DNA of 64,000 nucleotides. It comes from Dyadobacter chenwenxiniae (lineage in GTDB: Bacteria; Bacteroidota; Bacteroidia; Cytophagales; Spirosomataceae). The stretch covers positions 310,001 to 374,000 of the forward strand of contig NZ_CP094997.1 of NCBI RefSeq assembly GCF_022869785.1, read 5' to 3'. The notes beneath the pieces were generated by a model, which was given only the letters and a program-made list of their open reading frames with translations, had not been told where the DNA came from and searched no databases. Below, in pieces: positions 59,456 through 64,000 of the stretch (positions within the stretch are counted from its first letter, which is position 1; each line of letters opens with the position of its first letter). The translations under genes were made by a program, and so were the position numbers.

Positions 59456-60147
59456 GAATGATATTAGCTATTCTTGCTGGTTGCTGCATGCAGGGTTTTG
59501 CGTGTTTCGGACAGATTGATGCCGAATCAGCCCAAAAGCATGTGATTATAAAGTTTTCGCCGCTGGCACTGGTTGATTTTGACAATTCGGTGCAGTTCGG
59601 CGTTGAAGTCCCGTTGGGCAAGAGTGGTTTGTCATTGCAGCAAGATCTGGGTTACGGCCCTACTGGAATGAACATGTGGTACGAACCGGGAGATGACCGT
59701 CCCAACAAGGAAACTTTTAAAAGCAGGACGCAGCTACGCTATTATTATTTAACCAGAAGACGTATGAAGCCCTACGTTGCCGGTGAACTATTATTGAAAA
59801 AGGTCATTTACAGCGACAATAAGTGGGTTGGAATGGAATGCGAGCAGCCTTGGGGCGATTGCAATTATTTTGAAAATAAACTGGTCAAAACCAGACGGAT
59901 GGTGCATGCCGGCCATGCCAAAGCGGGCATGCAGTTTTATTTCAGCAGCCGTATCGCGATGGATCTTTTTGCCGGCGTGGGTTTCCGAAACATCCGCGTC
60001 CGCTCTATCTCGGATCTTCCCGCCAACACAAGAATCCCCAGAACCGACCGCTGGTTCGAATATGATACGCCCGGCACCAATGAATTCATTCCGAGCCTGG
60101 CCATGGGGGTTCATTTTGGGATTATACTGGGGAAGTTTGAGGACTAG
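59452..60147 (+). CDS. Outer-membrane beta-barrel-like protein (DUF3575-like)
   Basis: 231 residues with a signal peptide (MRMILAILAGCCMQGFACFG) and amphipathic strands through the whole chain (VIIKFSPLALVDFDNSVQFG, LRYYYLTRRRMKPYVAGELL, AGMQFYFSSRIAMDLFAGVG, FIPSLAMGVHFGIIL), ending in an aromatic/hydrophobic strand. This looks like the small barrels grouped under DUF3575. It is coupled to the LVIVD gene by an ATGA overlap, so it may anchor or present that protein. It overlaps the convergent TonB-receptor gene by 4 nt. Confidence 0.7.
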   Translation: MRMILAILAGCCMQGFACFGQIDAESAQKHVIIKFSPLALVDFDNSVQFGVEVPLGKSGLSLQQDLGYGPTGMNMWYEPGDDRPNKETFKSRTQLRYYYLTRRRMKPYVAGELLLKKVIYSDNKWVGMECEQPWGDCNYFENKLVKTRRMVHAGHAKAGMQFYFSSRIAMDLFAGVGFRNIRVRSISDLPANTRIPRTDRWFEYDTPGTNEFIPSLAMGVHFGIILGKFED

Positions 60148-62396
60148 ATTTTTACCTGTAAAGTCAGGTAAAATCCTCTGCCGTCCGACGGTAAAATGCC
60201 TGGGCCAGGGTAGCCGGTGGCGCGGCGGGTGAAGTACATTTGGTTGGCCATATTGTTGATGCTGGCTTCGGCTTTCAGGCGCTTCCACTCGTAGGAAAAG
60301 CTCAGGTCCATAATCTTGTACGCAGGAATAAGTCCGACAACCGAGGAAACACCGCCGTCGATGGCATTGGTTGCTTCTGAGAATTGATCGGTCAAATGGG
60401 TGAGCTGGAACGAGCCTTTCAGCTTTTTATAACCGACTCTTAAACCCGTTTTCAAATTTACCTTTGGCACAAATTCAACTTCATTGCCCTGAACACCAGG
60501 AATTTCACTTTTTCTATACTCTGATTTAATTAATGCAATGTTTCCAAAAAGAACAGTGCTCCAATCCTTTGCTTCGGGACTTGCGAGCTTGAAAAAATCG
60601 GCTTCGGCGTAAGATTCCACGCCCGTAATAACAGCTTGACCTACATTGCTCCTTAACCGCAAAACGCGGTTGCTTTCATCATAGAACTGCACTTCGCCAA
60701 TACGGTTATTATAATTCAGGTAAAAAAGGCTGATGTCATAATTGAAAAACGCCGTTTGATGGCTTCTGACGCCCAAATCAATGCTGTAACCTTTCTCATC
60801 TTTAAGGTTAGGATCAATCACCGAAGAAGGATTGGCAATGCGCATGTCGCTGAATGTGATGGAGCGGTAATTCTGCGAGATGTTACCGTACATTTCAACG
60901 TTGGAATGTGGCTTAAAGCTTACGCCAACCCCAGCCAGAATAAACTGACGGCCGTTTTTGCGGTACTCGTCTGTACGCGTAATGTTGATAATGTTCCCTG
61001 CCAGGTCGCGTGAAATGCTGCCGTAAAAACCGTCCGCAGTGGTTTTAATGTATTCAAACCTGACGCCCGGTGTCACCGAAAGGCGGTCTGTGAGGTAAAA
61101 AATGTTTTCGGCAAAAAACGAGACATTGCGGTTTGGGAAGCGGTAATCATATGTGATGAAGCGTTCCGGCTCTACGAAATTAAAGTCGGCGTCTTTGCCA
61201 TTGCTTCCCACGCCTTGCAGGCTATGGTTGTAGCCGTGGTAATAACGACTGCCAACGAGCAGCACAGATAGTTTTTTGGCAAGCGCATATCTTTTCAGAT
61301 AGCGCGCTTCGGCTCCCCAGTTGGTGAAATCACCCTTGATCAGATCGCGTTCGCTGTTGTCATCAATAGTTGCCACGCGGTTGGGCCGGAAACCAAGCGA
61401 ATAACGGTGCGCGGCCAGTCCGAAAACGCGTAAATTGAAGTCGCTGGTTGCATTTATTTTCTGGTCAAAATGCAGGGCAAGCATATTCCAGCCCACCTGA
61501 AACCAGTTTCTTTCCCGGTTTGTCTGCCTGGGATCCTGCGCAAACATCGCATCGGAAAGCCCGCCGGGCTGCTTGGAAAGATAATCCATGTGGGTAATGT
61601 CGATCCCGATACTTGTTTGATCCGAAATTTTGTAGTCAACGTCCGCGTAAGCCGTTTTACTTTCCAGATGTGAGTTTGCGCGCCAGCCGTCGGCCTTTTT
61701 ATATTGGAAAAAAGTGTAATAGCTCAATTTTCCCACCGTTCCGCTTGCGCTGGTGAATGCATTATAAAACCCGAATGAGCCAATGCTCTGGCGGGCGGTG
61801 ATTTCCAGTTTTTTGTTTTCAACAGGCTTTCTCATCACAAAATTGATCAGCCCGCCAAACTGCGTTCCATATTGCAGCGAAGCTGCGCCGCGCACGATCT
61901 GAATGCGTCCGACGGCCTCGATAGGAGGAGTGTAATAACTTTCAGGGTAACCCAAAGCATCGGCACTGATGTCGTGGCCATTCTGGCGGACATTGAAATT
62001 GGAAGTCCGGTTGGGGTCCAGTCCGCGGCCGCCGATGCTTAGCTGTAAACCGCTTCCGTCATTTTCCCAAATGTTAAGACCGGCAACCCTTGAATAAACC
62101 TGACGTGCATTATTGGTAGAAAGGTTGGCCACAAGCTGGTCGGGCGTGATGACTTCGGATTTTTTGCCTTCATAAATCCCCATATTTTCAACGCCACGAA
62201 GCCTTGAAAAACCAAAATCAGTTGCTTTTTCCGTGACCGTCAATTCTTTCAAATCCCTGTCTTTGGAAATGCTTCCGGCAGCTTCGACGCTGTCGGGTTT
62301 TGGAGAAGCTTTTTCGGGAGTGCGCGATTGCGCATAAGCGACACTGGATAGGGCCAGCAGGAAAAAGAGAATGTCAAAGCCCCTTAATTTCATCAT
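60144..62396 (-). CDS. TonB-dependent receptor, FecA-like
   Basis: 750 residues. A signal peptide (MMKLRGFDILFFLLALSSVAYAQ) is followed by a plug with NARQVYSRVAGLNIWENDGS, LSIGGRGLDPNRTSNF, VRQNGHDISADALGYPESYY, IQIVRGAASLQYGTQFGGLI and FVMRKP, the style of ferric-citrate/siderophore receptors. A 22-strand barrel ends GRGFYLTLQVKI. There is no STN domain at the N-terminus, so it does not signal to a FecR. It overlaps the end of the HTTM gene by 23 nt, and with the imelysin gene it forms one operon. Imelysin and FecA-type receptors together indicate iron uptake. Confidence 0.93.
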   Translation of the reverse strand: MMKLRGFDILFFLLALSSVAYAQSRTPEKASPKPDSVEAAGSISKDRDLKELTVTEKATDFGFSRLRGVENMGIYEGKKSEVITPDQLVANLSTNNARQVYSRVAGLNIWENDGSGLQLSIGGRGLDPNRTSNFNVRQNGHDISADALGYPESYYTPPIEAVGRIQIVRGAASLQYGTQFGGLINFVMRKPVENKKLEITARQSIGSFGFYNAFTSASGTVGKLSYYTFFQYKKADGWRANSHLESKTAYADVDYKISDQTSIGIDITHMDYLSKQPGGLSDAMFAQDPRQTNRERNWFQVGWNMLALHFDQKINATSDFNLRVFGLAAHRYSLGFRPNRVATIDDNSERDLIKGDFTNWGAEARYLKRYALAKKLSVLLVGSRYYHGYNHSLQGVGSNGKDADFNFVEPERFITYDYRFPNRNVSFFAENIFYLTDRLSVTPGVRFEYIKTTADGFYGSISRDLAGNIINITRTDEYRKNGRQFILAGVGVSFKPHSNVEMYGNISQNYRSITFSDMRIANPSSVIDPNLKDEKGYSIDLGVRSHQTAFFNYDISLFYLNYNNRIGEVQFYDESNRVLRLRSNVGQAVITGVESYAEADFFKLASPEAKDWSTVLFGNIALIKSEYRKSEIPGVQGNEVEFVPKVNLKTGLRVGYKKLKGSFQLTHLTDQFSEATNAIDGGVSSVVGLIPAYKIMDLSFSYEWKRLKAEASINNMANQMYFTRRATGYPGPGILPSDGRGFYLTLQVKI

Positions 62397-63723
62397 TGAA
62401 AGGAATAATCCAGGATTTGTGTTGGAAGGAATCTGTTTGTTTGGCCAAATCTATGGCCGGATCGATCATGGGTCTGCCCATTCTGCCATTGAGCGCAACG
62501 TAGGAATCTACGTAAACCTGAGGCGAATCAAAACCCGCCGCGGCATAGTGGTCGCGGAGCATGTGCGCATATTGCAGGATCATATCGGGCTGGGTAGACA
62601 TCATTTTTTCCTGCAAGCGTGTCAGGAAATCGTTGTTATTGACAATTTGTTTCTTGCCCGACGCGTCCATGACCGTGAACTGTGTATAGCCCGCTTTTTC
62701 CATCAGCATAACCCGCCATGAAAACCGGTAACCTTCCTCGGTCCAGAAAAGCTCGTCGGAATACAGCAGATAGCGGAAAGGAAATGCGATTTGGAATATA
62801 AAAAAAAGCGCGAAGACCGCCAGTAGGAATGGTTTGCTAATGCTGGAAACAATGTAAGATCGCTTTGGTCTGATAAATTGAATTGGCAAATTTAAAGCAA
62901 AACAGATCATGTCGATTACCTTCTGGTGAAATTCACCAGGGAAAAATACGAGCGCAGTAGCGATCATAATATAAGGGAACATGCCGATGGGGAAAAGAAC
63001 TGCGGTAAGCACGTGAAAAATGATCACCGAAACGAAGGCATATGGGCGGGTTTTTTTGTTCCAAAGTAAAAATCCGATGCTCAGATCATACAAACAGCCA
63101 GCCCAGCTGAAAAAGTAAGGCGTCCATTTGTAGTTGAATAGGCTCCCGATCAAGGGAAGATCGTTTTTTGCGGGTAGCCAGATTTTCAACGGCAAAGCGT
63201 GCAAAAGCCAGTCGCTGTTCAACTTTGCCAGACCGGCGTAGAAATAAATGATGCAAACCAGCAAGCGAATGCTGTCGATACACCAGCTCGGGACCTGGTC
63301 GGCCAGTAAGCGTTTGTTCCGATAAGCGTCTACCGAAAATGATGCATGGGCTGGCAAAAAGATGAGCATAAAGCTCACCATACTAACAAAATAATAGTGG
63401 TTCAGGTAAGTGCTTTTATCGATCAGTTCTATATAAGTAAATGATAGAAAGAGCATTATAGCGGCAAACCTATAAAAAATTCCGAGTGCGACCAAGCATG
63501 CGGCCACTGCACAAATCGCAAACAGCACATAAGTCCATTCTCCCAAAGGCCTGATAAATTCAAAGCCGTAAAATGTAAAATGGAATTTGGGCAGAATGTA
63601 AAGGTCGCTGATCCAGCCTTTTGCCCAAAAACGGCAAATGCTCAAAAAGAGCATCATGCCGAAAATAACCCGGAAAAGAGCCAGCGTTGCGGCCGGAGCA
63701 TATTTGTTAAAATAAGCCTGCAT
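62374..63723 (-). CDS. HTTM domain membrane protein (vitamin-K-dependent carboxylase-like)
   Basis: 449 residues. The first 310 contain about ten membrane helices (LALFRVIFGMMLFLSICRFW, LNHYYFVSMVSFMLIFLPAH, CIDSIRLLVCIIYFYAGLAKLN), with the HTTM/vitamin-K gamma-carboxylase-homology pattern. A soluble C-terminal part has YRFSWRVMLMEKAGYTQFTV and a HYAAAGFDSPQVYVDSYVALNGR segment. The carboxylase activity of bacterial members is mostly unproven. HTTM genes commonly stand next to imelysin genes in Bacteroidota. It is 11 nt after the imelysin gene. Confidence 0.87.
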   Translation of the reverse strand: MQAYFNKYAPAATLALFRVIFGMMLFLSICRFWAKGWISDLYILPKFHFTFYGFEFIRPLGEWTYVLFAICAVAACLVALGIFYRFAAIMLFLSFTYIELIDKSTYLNHYYFVSMVSFMLIFLPAHASFSVDAYRNKRLLADQVPSWCIDSIRLLVCIIYFYAGLAKLNSDWLLHALPLKIWLPAKNDLPLIGSLFNYKWTPYFFSWAGCLYDLSIGFLLWNKKTRPYAFVSVIIFHVLTAVLFPIGMFPYIMIATALVFFPGEFHQKVIDMICFALNLPIQFIRPKRSYIVSSISKPFLLAVFALFFIFQIAFPFRYLLYSDELFWTEEGYRFSWRVMLMEKAGYTQFTVMDASGKKQIVNNNDFLTRLQEKMMSTQPDMILQYAHMLRDHYAAAGFDSPQVYVDSYVALNGRMGRPMIDPAIDLAKQTDSFQHKSWIIPFNDEIKGL

Positions 63724-63734
63724 GGCTTGTGCGT

Positions 63735-64000
63735 TTAGTCGCCGTCGTTATCCGTGTAGGTGATGGTTATGCTCATGGCTGAGGTCATGTCCACTTTCAG
63801 CATCCTGACAGCCTTTTGCATTTCATTGTATGTGTCTTTCATAACCTGATTATTGGTTTTCACCTCTTCAGACAAATTCGGTTTCAGCGCATTAAGCTTG
63901 GTTTTGCTTGCTTCAAATTGGGCGTTGAGCAGCTCGGTAAGCGATTTGCCGGTGCTGCTGTCTTTGGCGCCTAATGCGTCCAGATATGTTTTCAGCGATG
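63735..64000 (-). CDS. Imelysin family protein, C-terminal part (N-terminus outside window)
   Basis: An open frame enters from the right edge and ends with TAA at 63735-63737. The 87 visible residues are helical and include LTELLNAQFEASKTKLNALK, VMKDTYNEMQKAVRMLKVDM and the C-terminal ITITYTDNDGD. This C-terminal pattern fits imelysin-type iron-regulated proteins (peptidase M75 fold), a periplasmic family tied to iron uptake. The protein start, the signal peptide and the GxHxxE motif lie outside. The context (HTTM and TonB receptor downstream, 11 nt gap) strongly supports the call. Confidence 0.75.
   Translation of the reverse strand, partial: SLKTYLDALGAKDSSTGKSLTELLNAQFEASKTKLNALKPNLSEEVKTNNQVMKDTYNEMQKAVRMLKVDMTSAMSITITYTDNDGD

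Overview
The window looks like chromosome from a Bacteroidota, most likely a Cytophagales member close to Dyadobacter/Spirosoma. Grounds for this: a SusC/SusD pair driven by an ECF sigma and a FecR anti-sigma, a type IX secretion sorting domain on a secreted glycosidase, a fused CcoN-CcoO cbb3 oxidase, DUF1501/DUF1553 planctomycete-type cytochrome genes, an imelysin/HTTM/TonB-receptor cluster, promoters of the TAnnTTTG type and almost no Shine-Dalgarno sequences. Genus is an inference; no rRNA, tRNA, CRISPR array, prophage or intact insertion sequence was seen.

Layout. 1-9.8 kb: an ECF sigma with its downstream membrane protein (cut by the window edge), small lipoproteins, a short-chain dehydrogenase with a Crp-type regulator sharing an operator-like palindrome, an AraC regulator, a DUF4932 metallopeptidase-like protein, a hybrid histidine kinase and a NamZ-type muramidase. 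9.8-13.4 kb: two tiny overlapping leader ORFs ending in cysteine runs, then an arylsulfatase, a rhodanese-thioredoxin fusion and a sugar acetyltransferase. 13.4-21 kb: YegD-type Hsp70, MFS exporter with divergent HxlR regulator, Kef-type antiporter, coiled-coil lipoprotein, D-lactate dehydrogenase. 21-36.3 kb: the oxygen-limitation block, with an unknown flavoprotein-like gene, a CRP-fused response regulator and PAS kinase behind hemN, and a complete cbb3 oxidase set (ccoNO, ccoP with CcoQ-like N terminus, ccoG, ccoH, TauE/SafE, ccoS, ccoI).

36.3-50.5 kb: one long minus-strand series running ECF sigma, FecR, SusC, SusD, DUF1553 cytochrome, a 97-bp tandem repeat array, DUF1501, a DUF2231-cytochrome-LRR protein, and a xylose-isomerase-like TIM barrel. 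50.5-58 kb: an unrecognised 430-residue protein, a GH71/99-like secreted glycosidase, a diheme cytochrome c and a TolB-like/TPR protein. 58-64 kb: two LVIVD-repeat lipoproteins and a small outer-membrane protein, facing an iron-type operon of imelysin (cut by the edge), HTTM and TonB receptor.

The strongest new signal is regulatory. Four palindromes of the form TGAYMAAWRTCA (minus-strand sense) lie upstream of hemN, ldhA, ccoS and ccoI, and a TAnnTTTG-like -7 element sits exactly 33 bp (hemN, ldhA) or exactly 55 bp (ccoS, ccoI) from each palindrome centre. The ldhA palindrome also has a perfect TAGTTTTG exactly 55 bp away in the other direction, serving the unknown 610-residue gene. This matches class II and class I FNR/CRP activation and links respiration, haem synthesis, fermentation and one unknown protein into a single regulon; the CRP-fused response regulator encoded behind hemN is one candidate regulator.
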